A stretch of DNA of 64,000 nt from Scardovia inopinata JCM 12537 (GTDB lineage: Bacteria; Actinomycetota; Actinomycetes; Actinomycetales; Bifidobacteriaceae): assembly GCF_001042695.1 (NCBI RefSeq), contig NZ_AP012334.1:62001-126000 (forward strand), in the 5' to 3' direction. Below, one piece after another: positions 46,676 to 55,825 of this stretch. The notes beneath the pieces were generated by a model, which saw only the letters and a program-made list of their open reading frames with translations, was not told the DNA's origin and searched no databases. Each line of letters opens with the position of its first letter. The first letter of the stretch is position 1. A program made the translations under genes and the position numbers.

Positions 46676-48121
46676 CTAGTCTTTCCATTTAACGAGTCTA
46701 GGAAAGATTTCAGAGAATTCGGAATTCTTTGTCAATTCACACCAAACTAAAGATAAGACAAGATAGAAGGACGCACCAGCCGCTATCTCTATAAATAAAC
46801 TAGTAAGTGTGGAATTAATAATCGTGCTGATTAGTCTAGCTATCGCGAACATCAGCAAGCCAAAGACTGCAAAAGGAATGGTTCCAAGTATGCTACTCGT
46901 AATTTTGAGATCATGTCTGGTAACTCGAACTTGTGCGAGTAACACTATAAATTCAGCAAGTACGGTTGCAAATGCTGCTCCCATTGCACCAAAATGTGGT
47001 ATAGCAAAAATATTGATTATGATATTTGTGATTGCACCAAACACTACAGAGAGAGTATATGCGTTATCCTGGTGCGTAGGAAGAAGATATTGGACACCGA
47101 TTACGTTTGTAATACAGATTAATGGAATGACTAGTGAGAGTATGCGCATAAGTGGTATGCAACTTTCAAAGCCTTCACCAAAAAAAATTGGTACAAATTC
47201 TGGTGCGATGCTTGCTATCCCGAAGGCCAGCCCATATGCACAAAAGAGCATGAACCACATAGTTTTTTGTACTAGATGTTTCCCTTCTATTGTATGTCCG
47301 GCTGAGATTACCGCTGTCATTTTAGGAAGAACCACAGCTCCCAAAGCTGTTATAACCGCCATCGGAAGTTTAGATATTTTTTCTGCGTAATCATAATAAC
47401 CAGCCTGTCCCATACCTGACATTGCCCCAAGCATGACACGGTCTAGGAGTGTGTAGAGGCTTGTCGCTATGACAGGGATAAAAAGCGTTAAATTTGGTTT
47501 GATGTGAGAGAAAATTCCCTTCAGCGTTGGACGGATGAAATCTACATATTTGGGAATAAACGGCCATAATAGAAGGCTATTTAATAAGTAAGATGCTGCA
47601 ATCGCGAGAATATAAACCCATACGTCATTGGAATCTCGAACAAGCAGTAGAATCATGACTACAGAAATGAGTTTCGTTATAAAATTCCTGATCGTTGGCA
47701 TTTTGAATTCTTGGAGGCCAAAGAAAAGCCACGAGGTGTCTAATATAGAACCTATAACCCAAAAACCCCACAATATCCAATATTGAGTATATCTTCTGCC
47801 AAATGCAATAACGAAAAGAATATATGCAATTAGTACGAGTAATCCGATACCTGCGCTCATGGTGATTACTTCCCAAAAGACACGCGAGCGTTTTTTTCTG
47901 TCTCCATCGCACTCTGCAATTATTCGGACACCATAGTTAGATAAACCAAGCGTTGAGAACATAACAAAATAATTGACAATTGCCTGTGTATAAGCAAATA
48001 CCCCATTTCCAGATGATCCTATTGTTCTTGAAAGCCATGGGGTAGTAATTAAAGGAGTAATCATCAATAGTATTTGATAAGCAGAATTGTAGAAGAAGTT
48101 CTTCCTGAGGCTATGTGACAT
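46676..48121 (-). CDS. wzx: Wzx-type polysaccharide flippase
   Basis: 481 residues. The ATG at 48121 is preferred because AAGGAG lies five bases ahead, although the frame runs to 48160. About 12-14 membrane segments. The MOP-family start is seen as NFFYNSAYQILLMITPLIT, PWLSRTIGSSGNGVFAYTQ, and later ISKLPMAVITALGAVVLP. It would move lipid-linked repeat units to the outer face of the membrane. Unlike the other polysaccharide genes it is on the minus strand. A/T-rich codon use (many ATA, AAT) contrasts with the host flank. Confidence 0.92.
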   Translation of the reverse strand: MSHSLRKNFFYNSAYQILLMITPLITTPWLSRTIGSSGNGVFAYTQAIVNYFVMFSTLGLSNYGVRIIAECDGDRKKRSRVFWEVITMSAGIGLLVLIAYILFVIAFGRRYTQYWILWGFWVIGSILDTSWLFFGLQEFKMPTIRNFITKLISVVMILLLVRDSNDVWVYILAIAASYLLNSLLLWPFIPKYVDFIRPTLKGIFSHIKPNLTLFIPVIATSLYTLLDRVMLGAMSGMGQAGYYDYAEKISKLPMAVITALGAVVLPKMTAVISAGHTIEGKHLVQKTMWFMLFCAYGLAFGIASIAPEFVPIFFGEGFESCIPLMRILSLVIPLICITNVIGVQYLLPTHQDNAYTLSVVFGAITNIIINIFAIPHFGAMGAAFATVLAEFIVLLAQVRVTRHDLKITSSILGTIPFAVFGLLMFAIARLISTIINSTLTSLFIEIAAGASFYLVLSLVWCELTKNSEFSEIFPRLVKWKD

Positions 48122-48321
48122 TTCACTCCTTAAACCGATTTTCATGTTACTATATCGCATCTATCTCATGCTCGTTAAGAACTGTTCCAGAGTGTCTTCT
48201 GCCGATACGTTATCGTAGAATTAACTTAGCTCGAGGAGTTCTTGTAAGAAGTTGCAAGATGATAGCAAATGGTAATAAACGCTAAATTATTATTACCGCT
48301 GTTGATGGAGGAAATGTTATT

Positions 48322-49341
48322 GTGAGTACGCTCTCCAAATTGATACATCGTTTTATTCGACACACTCGAGTTTTCTCAATACGTTACGCTTTGATTGAAG
48401 TGCTCGTTGTTCTTGATAGGATACGTTGGAAGAATATTCCGTATGCGAAAATGTCGCATTTTTTATTGAATCAGAAAAGTAAATTTATTTTATGCTGGTG
48501 TCGGCAGTATTTTTCTGAAGAAATTGCAAAATATCAAAACTATTCTGCTGAGAGAGCAACGAATAGTACGCAAAAGATTTGGGTATGTTGGCTTCAAGGC
48601 ATTTCTAATGCTCCTGAAGTAGTCAGACTTTGCACTAAAAGCATAACTAAACATTCAAATCAACGTGAAGTTATTCTTCTCGATTGGTCAAACATTCCGC
48701 AGTACTGTGCATTGCCAAAGTACATACTTGATAAGTATAAAAATGGTATTATTAGTGCTCAACAGTTCACAGATATATTACGAGTTAATATTCTAGAAAA
48801 ATATGGTGGTCTATGGGTAGACGCAACAGTTCTTGTTACGAAAGAAATTCCTGAAACCGTATTTAAGCTTCCCGTATTTAATGTCAAGGGGATAAACCCC
48901 AATTTCAAGCATGCCTATGCTGTTATTGATTCCACGCAATATCAAAGCTATTTGATTGCTTCTTGCCCCCACTCTGTTACATACTCATTTCTTAATGAGT
49001 GTATCTTGAAATATTGGAAGGAACACGATACATTAGTCGATTATTTTCTACTCTTTTATATTGCAAAAATTGCTAGAGAAGAAATTCCAGGTGCAATGAG
49101 TGAATTCAATAAAGTACCGAATAATAATGAGTTATGTGAAATTCTTGGAGATGTATGCGCTAAGGGTATTCCATTCCGAAGGACAGCGTTGGATTTTTTT
49201 GCCAAAAATTCGACTTGGGCATATAAACTTTCTTGGAAAGATCAGTATCCTGTGAGGACAAGAGATGGGAGTCCTACTGTATGGGGATACATTATTGACC
49301 AAGATTACAACAGGAAATATGAAGAGAATTTTGTTTATTAA
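48322..49341 (+). CDS. Capsular polysaccharide synthesis glycosyltransferase (Caps_synth type)
   Basis: 339 residues from a GTG at 48322 with GGAGG ten bases ahead. It has the WVCWLQGISNAPEVVRLC opening and the nucleotide-sugar site QQFTDILRVNILEKYGGLWVD (shortened here to its key part YGGLWVDAT), the hallmark of Caps_synth and Gly_transf_sug families. It likely adds one sugar of the repeat unit in the cytoplasm. It begins a run of five rightward A/T-rich genes. Confidence 0.85.
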   Translation: MSTLSKLIHRFIRHTRVFSIRYALIEVLVVLDRIRWKNIPYAKMSHFLLNQKSKFILCWCRQYFSEEIAKYQNYSAERATNSTQKIWVCWLQGISNAPEVVRLCTKSITKHSNQREVILLDWSNIPQYCALPKYILDKYKNGIISAQQFTDILRVNILEKYGGLWVDATVLVTKEIPETVFKLPVFNVKGINPNFKHAYAVIDSTQYQSYLIASCPHSVTYSFLNECILKYWKEHDTLVDYFLLFYIAKIAREEIPGAMSEFNKVPNNNELCEILGDVCAKGIPFRRTALDFFAKNSTWAYKLSWKDQYPVRTRDGSPTVWGYIIDQDYNRKYEENFVY

Positions 49342-49391
49342 TATGGAGTTTTCTTAGGCTCGAGCATGGTTATACGGGGGTGAAATGGAAT

Positions 49392-50258
49392 ATGGATAAA
49401 GATACTTCTCAATTTCCAGATAGTAGGAAGATGCGCTATCGCAACCTATTTACTGTTGCGATAGAGGTTATTACTGTTGTAACTTTAATTCTTGCCACTG
49501 CGTCCTTTAAAGACAATGGAATTTCGACGAGCCAAATTCGTAGAGGTACAGTGACGCAAACATCACTTTCGAGGAATATCACCCTTAACGGTTCCGCTTC
49601 GATTACTACAAATAATCCTGGAGAAATAAACCTTACCCAAGATTCCCCATTACAATGTGGGAATGCAGTATTTAATATGGACCTCTATGCAACAAGTAGT
49701 TTCACTCTAAAAGGTTTAGTCTCCCTTGGTGATAAGAATGCTGAAAACGGCGGGGGAGATGGTATGTCGTTTTTCTTGTTTTCTGGGAACTTATTATCAC
49801 TTGGAAAGTGTGGCGGAGCATTGGGGCTCGGGGGTCTACCAGTCGCTTTTGGCTTCAAACTTGATACATATTATGATAGTTTGCGTGATAAGGAGCTTTA
49901 TTCCGCAGACCCAAGTAAATTCTCTAGAAATGCTTTCGGCGCTTTCGTTAATACGCAAGGCGTTGATTCGCGCGGGGTCAAGAGTACGAATATCCCTGTT
50001 GGATATGTTCAAACAGTTGAAGAGCCTGCACCTGCACAGATCCATTCACCGCAAAAAGATCGAATTTCTGAAATTATTGTGCAATATTCCGGTGACACTA
50101 AGACGTTGACTGTAGTCTATGAAAACCAAAAATGGTCTAAAAATATATCATCTTGGCTTGATCCTAATATGATTTATCATTTAGCCATTGCCGGGGCGTC
50201 TCATACTAACCATAATTTACAGAAGTTGTATTTTAAGAGTCTTTCCTATACTGTGTAA
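49392..50258 (+). CDS. Membrane-anchored L-type lectin-like protein in the polysaccharide cluster
   Basis: 288 residues from the ATG at 49392, with GGGGGTG nine bases ahead; a GTG at 49380 is possible. After about 18 polar residues there is a membrane segment (LFTVAIEVITVVTLILATA), then a beta-rich domain outside the membrane. The lectin core shows GGGDGMSFFLFSGN, GGALGLGGLPVAFGFKLDTY and a late ISEIIVQYSGDTKTLTVVY, in the order of legume-type (L-type) lectins, including the Asp of DGMSF and the DTY loop that bind Ca and sugar. A sugar-binding protein inside a polymer synthesis operon is unusual. The ligand is unknown. Confidence 0.78.
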   Translation: MDKDTSQFPDSRKMRYRNLFTVAIEVITVVTLILATASFKDNGISTSQIRRGTVTQTSLSRNITLNGSASITTNNPGEINLTQDSPLQCGNAVFNMDLYATSSFTLKGLVSLGDKNAENGGGDGMSFFLFSGNLLSLGKCGGALGLGGLPVAFGFKLDTYYDSLRDKELYSADPSKFSRNAFGAFVNTQGVDSRGVKSTNIPVGYVQTVEEPAPAQIHSPQKDRISEIIVQYSGDTKTLTVVYENQKWSKNISSWLDPNMIYHLAIAGASHTNHNLQKLYFKSLSYTV

Positions 50259-50273
50259 ACCTGAGGGAGTATT

Positions 50274-50885
50274 ATGAATGAAGTAATTAAAAAAAAATCT
50301 AACACTGTGTCTATTTTATTGGTAATGATTCTTTCTTTTATCTTTCTTCTGTTGTCTTCTACATATGGTGCCGTCCATGTATCCAAATATTTTCGAAGTT
50401 CAAGTTTAATCGCATTCAATAGAACCGCGCAAGAGATAATGGGCTGGGACCAAATTAAGATGCTTGACTTAGTACCAGCAATCACGAAGTCAAAAGAATT
50501 TATTTCAAATACGTCAAATGCTTGCACTGTTGATTGTGATGCTAGCGCTTTCGCAAAAGTAGAATTTGAGAATCAGACTACTAAGCTACAGATTAGCGTC
50601 ACAACAAGAAGCGCAAAATCTGCGCAAGAATCTAATTTTATTTTTGTAAACGCTCTCGTAGATAAATGGAATAAGACGCATAGTATGAAACTAATAGTTA
50701 CTGATAGCGCGTCATATCCTACAAGACCTTGTACTCCTCCGATACTATTAGCTGTTTGGATCTTCCTAATCTTTGAGTTGGGATTACTTGTTGCTATATA
50801 TGAAATAGTGCTTAGTTTGAGCAGGTCTTTCAAAGAAATTATTTTTTATAGTAAATATCACGGGAAGCATGCTGCTATAAACTAG
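50274..50885 (+). CDS. Wzz-like chain-length or co-polymerase membrane protein
   Basis: 203 residues, GAGGGAG five bases ahead of the ATG. One membrane segment at about 12-33 (SILLVMILSFIFLLLSSTYG) and one at about 155-178 (PILLAVWIFLIFELGLLVAI) flank a domain of 120 residues. A proline-rich TRPCTPP motif just before the second segment is typical of polysaccharide co-polymerases (Wzz, YveK, CapA type). It would control polymer length with Wzy. No kinase domain or partner is present. A run of nine A bases begins five codons after the start. Confidence 0.72.
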   Translation: MNEVIKKKSNTVSILLVMILSFIFLLLSSTYGAVHVSKYFRSSSLIAFNRTAQEIMGWDQIKMLDLVPAITKSKEFISNTSNACTVDCDASAFAKVEFENQTTKLQISVTTRSAKSAQESNFIFVNALVDKWNKTHSMKLIVTDSASYPTRPCTPPILLAVWIFLIFELGLLVAIYEIVLSLSRSFKEIIFYSKYHGKHAAIN

Positions 50886-50917
50886 CAGCATGGTTATTTA
50901 TATTGACAGAGGCACCA

Positions 50918-52189
50918 ATGTGTAGCACAAGCAATTCGAAAACAGTGCATGAGGATATATTACGTTTTCTAGATTTTCTATTAGTGTTTATTAGCATACT
51001 CACAAAATATGTCAATCAAGTTTATTATTATACACCATGGATGACATACCTGGGAGTATTCATAGTAAGTATTATTGCAATTTCAAAAATAGTATTAAAT
51101 AAACCATGGAATATACTTGGATTGAATAGATTCACTCTTGTAACAATAACCTGTTTAGCGGTTTCAATCCTTTATTACTTATGTTTGCATCGTATGGATT
51201 TGCTTCTGGGATTATTAATATATTTCGCAATCGCAAAGTCGTCATTGAATCTGTATATCTGCGATTTTGGGCTTAGCGCCGGAATAATTTCTTGTATAAA
51301 TATTGCCCTTTTTGCATCTGGGAATTTATCTGATCACGTTACATTGGTTAGAGTGGCAAGTAATGGTTTATCTAGCATAAGATCTTCAATAGGTCTTAAT
51401 CACCCCAATTATACTATTTGTTTTCTTTTACCCTTTATCTGTTATGGAATATATACACAAAGTCGGATTGCAAAGTTTTCAGTGTTTATTATTAGTTCAG
51501 AGATAACCTACTTCATAATGGAGGTAACTGATTCACGGACAGCTGTGATTTCCGCTGTACTTGGACTTTTATTTATTGTATTTTCGTTTGTTAGAAACAC
51601 TATTTTTCAGAGATTACTCTTGTATATTTTGTCGCTTATACCCTTTATTACTGCCATCTTAAGCATTATTATCGGTCTTAAATTCTGGAACAATGGTAGG
51701 CTAAATATTTTACTTTCGTCGAGACCTCAATCATGGCATATGGCCCTAGCAAATTCAAAATTTTTTGGGCCCAGTACGTATGCAAAAAGCATTTTTGCCG
51801 CGTCTGAGTCGATAGATAGTTTTTTTATTTACTATATTGGTGGTTATGGTTTTATTGCTGCTTTAGTACTTGTTATTCTTTTGTCAGCTATAGCATTATA
51901 TTCAGCAGGTATATCTTTGAGTAAAAAACATGGTCATTTTTCCTTGCGTTTTTCGCCAGAATCACTAAATTACGAGCTAGGCTTAATAATTTGTCTTTAT
52001 ATGTGTTATGGATTCACAGAGAGGCATGTTCTTGATTTTGGATATGGTGTATTAACTCCTATCTTATTCGCTTTTATTTTGTCACCTTCGTGGGTTCAAC
52101 GAGGGAAAACTACATCTGCATGTATACGCGGTCAATTTGATGCTCAGGATAGACCTCCTTTGCATGCATCACTTACAATACAAGACTAA
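50918..52189 (+). CDS. wzy: O-antigen/exopolysaccharide polymerase, Wzy type
   Basis: 423 residues from the ATG at 50918, with AGAGG five bases ahead; a TTG at 50903 is less likely. About eleven membrane segments and a long outer loop. GLNHPNYTICFLLPF matches the conserved LNHPNxxG region of Wzy polymerases and WaaL-type ligases, and an outer-loop arginine occurs in SSRPQSWHMALANS. It would join repeat units outside the membrane. The high hydrophobicity and low similarity among family members limit a finer call. Confidence 0.85.
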   Translation: MCSTSNSKTVHEDILRFLDFLLVFISILTKYVNQVYYYTPWMTYLGVFIVSIIAISKIVLNKPWNILGLNRFTLVTITCLAVSILYYLCLHRMDLLLGLLIYFAIAKSSLNLYICDFGLSAGIISCINIALFASGNLSDHVTLVRVASNGLSSIRSSIGLNHPNYTICFLLPFICYGIYTQSRIAKFSVFIISSEITYFIMEVTDSRTAVISAVLGLLFIVFSFVRNTIFQRLLLYILSLIPFITAILSIIIGLKFWNNGRLNILLSSRPQSWHMALANSKFFGPSTYAKSIFAASESIDSFFIYYIGGYGFIAALVLVILLSAIALYSAGISLSKKHGHFSLRFSPESLNYELGLIICLYMCYGFTERHVLDFGYGVLTPILFAFILSPSWVQRGKTTSACIRGQFDAQDRPPLHASLTIQD

Positions 52190-52218
52190 TTAAATATGGA
52201 TTACTGCAAGACGGGGGT

Positions 52219-53262
52219 ATGATGAATAGTAAGAAATACTTTATTAAAGAAACTAGTGAAGTTATTGAAAATCATGCTGGTTGGAAGGCACGCCAAGATA
52301 TTGAAGAGATTGCGCGTATGAACCGTTGGATTCCGATTGATGTGCGAAGGCAATTCAAGAATACAACACTCGAAAAGATGAAAGCGTCTTATGAAGTCTT
52401 TTTTGATTGGCGAAAAGTCTTCCACATGGTTCCAGCGAACAGTATTTTGTTGGTGCAATACCCATTGGCAACGTTTCAAAAGATCTCTATATTATCGCTA
52501 CACTGGTTACAACAGATGAAGAAAAAAGGTATTAAACTAGTGATGCTGATACATGATCTGGAAGAGTTACATCTTGGCGTGAATAATCTGGATACTCATT
52601 TTTTGCGACTGGCAGATATAATTATTTGTCATAACAGAATCATGAAGCAGTATCTTTCAGAGAAATATTCAGTTCCAATTCTCTCAATTGAAATTTTTGA
52701 TTATCTAATTTCAGATAGGATAGTATTAGATGATACAACAAAAATGCATAGTATCGATATTGCCGGTAACCTATCACCTACTAAAGCGGGATATATATAT
52801 AAGTTGTACCAAAGCTTTCCTCGTGCGCATTTTAACCTTTATGGACCGAACTTTCTCGAGAACTCGGAAGAGAAAATATGGTACCGTGGAAGTTTTCCCC
52901 CGTCTCAGCTTATTGAACAGATGCATGGACAATTTGGTTTGGTATGGGATGGAGCCTCAATTGATTCCTGCACGGGAGAGAGCGGCAGCTATCTCAAATA
53001 TAATAATCCGCATAAAATGTCTCTTTACCTTGCTGCTGCGAAGCCAGTTCTTATATGGGAGCAGGCTGCACAGGCGCAATTTGTCGAAGACCATAACATT
53101 GGTGTGGTCTGCTCCTCGATTGGTGCTGGGTTAAAAGAAATTTATTCGCTGAGTGAAGCGAAGATTAAATCAATGCAGCAAGCAACTCTTGATGTGTCAC
53201 GAAGGATACGAGAAGGATATTATACGTCAAGGGTTTTGGACCAGTCCCTGAGTTTACTCTAA
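52219..53262 (+). CDS. Glycosyltransferase, galactofuranosyltransferase-like
   Basis: 347 residues; GACGGGGGT precedes the double ATG at 52219/52222. The GT-B fold is seen in ILLVQYPLATFQKISIL, KLVMLIHDLEEL, IDIAGNLSPTKAGYIYKL and GLVWDGASIDSCTGESG, followed by YNNPHKMSLYLAAAKPVL. This set is typical of beta-1,6-galactofuranosyltransferases (WbbI-like). It probably adds the last sugar of the repeat. Its stop overlaps that of the convergent GT4 gene by three bases. Confidence 0.86.
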   Translation: MMNSKKYFIKETSEVIENHAGWKARQDIEEIARMNRWIPIDVRRQFKNTTLEKMKASYEVFFDWRKVFHMVPANSILLVQYPLATFQKISILSLHWLQQMKKKGIKLVMLIHDLEELHLGVNNLDTHFLRLADIIICHNRIMKQYLSEKYSVPILSIEIFDYLISDRIVLDDTTKMHSIDIAGNLSPTKAGYIYKLYQSFPRAHFNLYGPNFLENSEEKIWYRGSFPPSQLIEQMHGQFGLVWDGASIDSCTGESGSYLKYNNPHKMSLYLAAAKPVLIWEQAAQAQFVEDHNIGVVCSSIGAGLKEIYSLSEAKIKSMQQATLDVSRRIREGYYTSRVLDQSLSLL

Positions 53263-54389
53263 ATTCCTCGCTCATATATATGTTCTAGGTTTTTAATCAT
53301 ATCAATTATAGAATAACCTTCACGTTTTATGACATCGGCATAGTTTTTTCTTTCTCTGCCATGTTCAACAAAATTAGTGTGATATGAGATTGCGCGCTTT
53401 GCCCAAAATTTCGGTCCATATGTTAATTCCATTCGATTTACTAGTGGTGTTATCAATACTTCTTGTGGGAATGCTGTCGAGCAGAAAACAGGTAATCCGT
53501 TACATTGAGCCTCTAATACAGTTATTCCGAAACCCTCATAATGAGAAGCAGCGAAAAATAGATCGAATGCGGAATAATACTGAGCTGAACTTGATACCCG
53601 CCCAATTCGTATCACAGAAGAGTCCAGAGAATTATTAGATATATAGCTATCGATCTCTGCTTCAAGATCTCCTGCACCAATTAAGAGGAGAGCGGAATCA
53701 GGAATAATTTGATGAAGTTCGCGAAAAGCCTCCAGTACAAATAGCGGATTTTTTTGCTCCACCAATCTCCCTATAGCTCCAATAACTAATGTATGATCCG
53801 CAATTTGATATTTTCTTCTTAAGACCGATCTTCCTTCTGAATTATAGCGGTATTTTTCTGTATCAATTCCATTATGAAGTATAATAAACCGCTTTGAATC
53901 AAAAAGATATTTTCCTGCTGCAGAGCTGGTCGCAAGCCGTACGTTTGCAGTATTTCCAAGAAAAGTTTTCCCAAATTTATGTGCAAATGATTTTGCGAAA
54001 TAATGTCCTTCTCCAAAATTTGCATTGTGCGAGTGAACTATTCGAATATTGACATGCTCTAATAATGCAGCCGCTGAAAATGTAAATCCCATCCCATTCA
54101 TCGTATTGATATGTACGATATCGTAATGATTCTTATTCAGTAATTTTCTAAATTTGATAATTGAAAGAACTTGGCGTACAAGAAGGTTCGGCCTGTACCC
54201 GTGGAAGACAGTATAGCGATGTATATCGTATTTCTGGAGCTCTGAATCAAACAGACTATTAGAATCCCATGTAGAGAAAATATCAATCGTATACTTTGAA
54301 TGATCAATGTTCCTGATGATATCCATAATCAAGGTTTCAATCCCACCTATTCCCCAACTCTCGGAATAGAAGAGAATCCGTTTCTTCAT
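53259..54389 (-). CDS. Family 4 glycosyltransferase
   Basis: 376 residues, complete. Family 4 signatures: ILFYSESWGIGGIETLIMDI at the N-terminus, IVHSHNANFGEG, LHNGIDTEKYRY, LVIGAIGRLVEQKNPLFVLE and the ExFGITxxEA loop FAASHYEGFGITVLEAQ. It uses a nucleotide sugar with retention of configuration, in the cytoplasm, to extend the repeat unit. EpsF- or CapM-like. The start ATG at 54389 has no strong ribosome site. It is the last complete gene of the cluster before the flippase remnant. Confidence 0.92.
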   Translation of the reverse strand: MKKRILFYSESWGIGGIETLIMDIIRNIDHSKYTIDIFSTWDSNSLFDSELQKYDIHRYTVFHGYRPNLLVRQVLSIIKFRKLLNKNHYDIVHINTMNGMGFTFSAAALLEHVNIRIVHSHNANFGEGHYFAKSFAHKFGKTFLGNTANVRLATSSAAGKYLFDSKRFIILHNGIDTEKYRYNSEGRSVLRRKYQIADHTLVIGAIGRLVEQKNPLFVLEAFRELHQIIPDSALLLIGAGDLEAEIDSYISNNSLDSSVIRIGRVSSSAQYYSAFDLFFAASHYEGFGITVLEAQCNGLPVFCSTAFPQEVLITPLVNRMELTYGPKFWAKRAISYHTNFVEHGRERKNYADVIKREGYSIIDMIKNLEHIYERGI

Positions 54390-54601
54390 AATTGAATCCT
54401 TTGCTTTGATTTGTTGTTTTGCAGGATGTCCAAAATTATCTTTTATATTTGCCAGAGAAGAATTTGGAACTTGAACAAATCTTATTTCTAGATTAAATGA
54501 TGTATATGACGTACTTCCACGGGTTAATGATAGTACATGTCTTATTCCTCATGAACACATGAAAGTAGACAGCAAGATTTTTAATAGCAATATTTTCCTG
54601 A

Positions 54602-54964
54602 CTATTCCTGACTATTTTCTTGGCATCGCGTTTTGGCAGCATAGGCGCTGCTGTTTCATCCGGTATTGCTATGTTTGTCAGCAGCGGTTTGATTCTCAAC
54701 TGGTATTATGCTGTGAGGATTGGTTTGGATATGAAGGGGTACTGGAAGAGTGTGTTCCGGCAGGTTCTTCCTATGATTGGTGTTTGCCTTCTTGGCCTGT
54801 GGGCGTGGAATGCGCTGCGGCTTAACCCTTCCTGGGGCACTCTGCTCTTGGGGATTGTCATCTATGCTCTCGTTTTTGGCCTTGCTGCTTATTTCCTCAG
54901 TACCAATGATTATGAGCGTGGTCTGGTAAAAGGTTTTGCTCGTCGTTTTGCTAAAAGAGGGTGA
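54602..54964 (+). pseudogene. 3' remnant of a second polysaccharide flippase
   Basis: About 120 residues of the C-terminal part of a Wzx/MOP protein: FLASRFGSIGAAVSSGIAMF, LNWYYAVRIGLDMKGYWKS, VCLLGLWAWNALRL and AAYFLSTNDYERGLVKG. The frame is closed upstream by a TGA near 54596 and there is no start. Base composition is host-like, unlike the adjacent A/T-rich cluster, so it probably belongs to an earlier cluster that was replaced. The junction has a short repeat, CTGACTATT twice. Confidence 0.8.
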
Positions 54965-55068
54965 GATCTAAAGGTGATATTGTTATGAAAACAATGTAAT
55001 TTCCAATGCCTGGCCGTGATTCTGGTGATAAGGATTCGTAGCGCCGATTTACTTATTCTCAAGCAAAT

Positions 55069-55260
55069 CTATCTCCCATAAATAGCTTTTTGCCAGCGAA
55101 GTTTGCGGACGCAATAGTCAAGGAGCAGAGGAATCAGCACTCCAGCAAGTGTCAAAACGATCATGAGAACAATAGTGCTGCTTGCTGTGATGGGCAGATG
55201 CAGCAATTTAGTCACCATAATTCGTGCGCCAGCAACAACAAGGTATAGAAGTTGTTTGAT
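55069..55260 (-). pseudogene. C-terminal remnant of a membrane protein, perhaps an acyltransferase
   Basis: About 63 residues are open on the minus strand, ending at TAG 55069-55071: two hydrophobic segments (QLLYLVVAGARIMVTKLLHLP and IVLMIVLTLAGVLIPLLLDY, each shortened) and a basic tail (RKLRWQKAIYGR). The pattern resembles the end of acyltransferase-3 (OafA) proteins that decorate surface sugars, but it is too short for certainty. It stops abruptly at the border with the small gene at 55264, an A/T-rich foreign segment. Confidence 0.4.
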
Positions 55261-55263
55261 TAT

Positions 55264-55509
55264 TCAGTTTTTGGGAGTAGTCTCTACTTCATGTGCAGAA
55301 CTATTTTCTCTCCTTATTGCTTCATTGATAAGACTTTGTATAAGAGAATGCATGGTATCTGAATTCAGGATCCTGTCGAGTAAGGTCTGAAGCTCTTGCA
55401 TTGAGTTTATTTTTAAAGTATCTGAATATTTATCATGATATTCTGAAATACTGTCTTTGTCTAAAACAATAGTAGTTGGGTAGGCAATCTCATTGTATTC
55501 GACAAACAT
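55264..55509 (-). CDS. Small protein of unknown function, third gene of the nuclease operon
   Basis: 81 residues, acidic and helical, starting FVEYNEIAYPTTIVLDKDS and containing MQELQTLLDRILNSDTMHSL. No known domain. Starts 16 bases after the stop of the gene at 55526, same strand, so it is probably co-transcribed. A/T-rich. Confidence 0.6.
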   Translation of the reverse strand: MFVEYNEIAYPTTIVLDKDSISEYHDKYSDTLKINSMQELQTLLDRILNSDTMHSLIQSLINEAIRRENSSAHEVETTPKN

Positions 55510-55525
55510 GATTCTATACTTATAT

Positions 55526-55825
55526 TTATCTAGCCCTTTTTACTCTCAGATATACTTCATATCGATAGCGGTCAAAACTCAGTTCTCCTAAATCTTCTTG
55601 TATATCTACATCTACTGTATTGGATGTGTTCGATGGCTTGGTCAGAAGAGTAGTGAAAGAACCTCTAGAACTCTTTTTATAAGAACGTATTGGACCGCGG
55701 TAATCTGAAATTTCTCCTTGAACATAACCGTGGGTTTCTTCACTAATTTTCTTTAACTCGTTTTCAATTACTTGCTTCGGTGCAAAATTATCGGACAGTT
55801 GAAACGAATACTTATTTTTTACCAT
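55526..55825 (-). CDS. Small protein of unknown function, second gene of the nuclease operon
   Basis: 99 residues from the ATG at 55825, which has AAAGGAAA eight bases ahead; the frame is open to 55849. It overlaps the nuclease-like gene by 14 bases, which indicates coupled translation. Sequence: SFQLSDNFAPKQVIENELKK near the start, then TKPSNTSNTVDVDIQEDLG and a basic end (RYEVYLRVKRAR). No family recognised; size and coupling suit a partner or inhibitor of the nuclease-like protein. Confidence 0.65.
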   Translation of the reverse strand: MVKNKYSFQLSDNFAPKQVIENELKKISEETHGYVQGEISDYRGPIRSYKKSSRGSFTTLLTKPSNTSNTVDVDIQEDLGELSFDRYRYEVYLRVKRAR

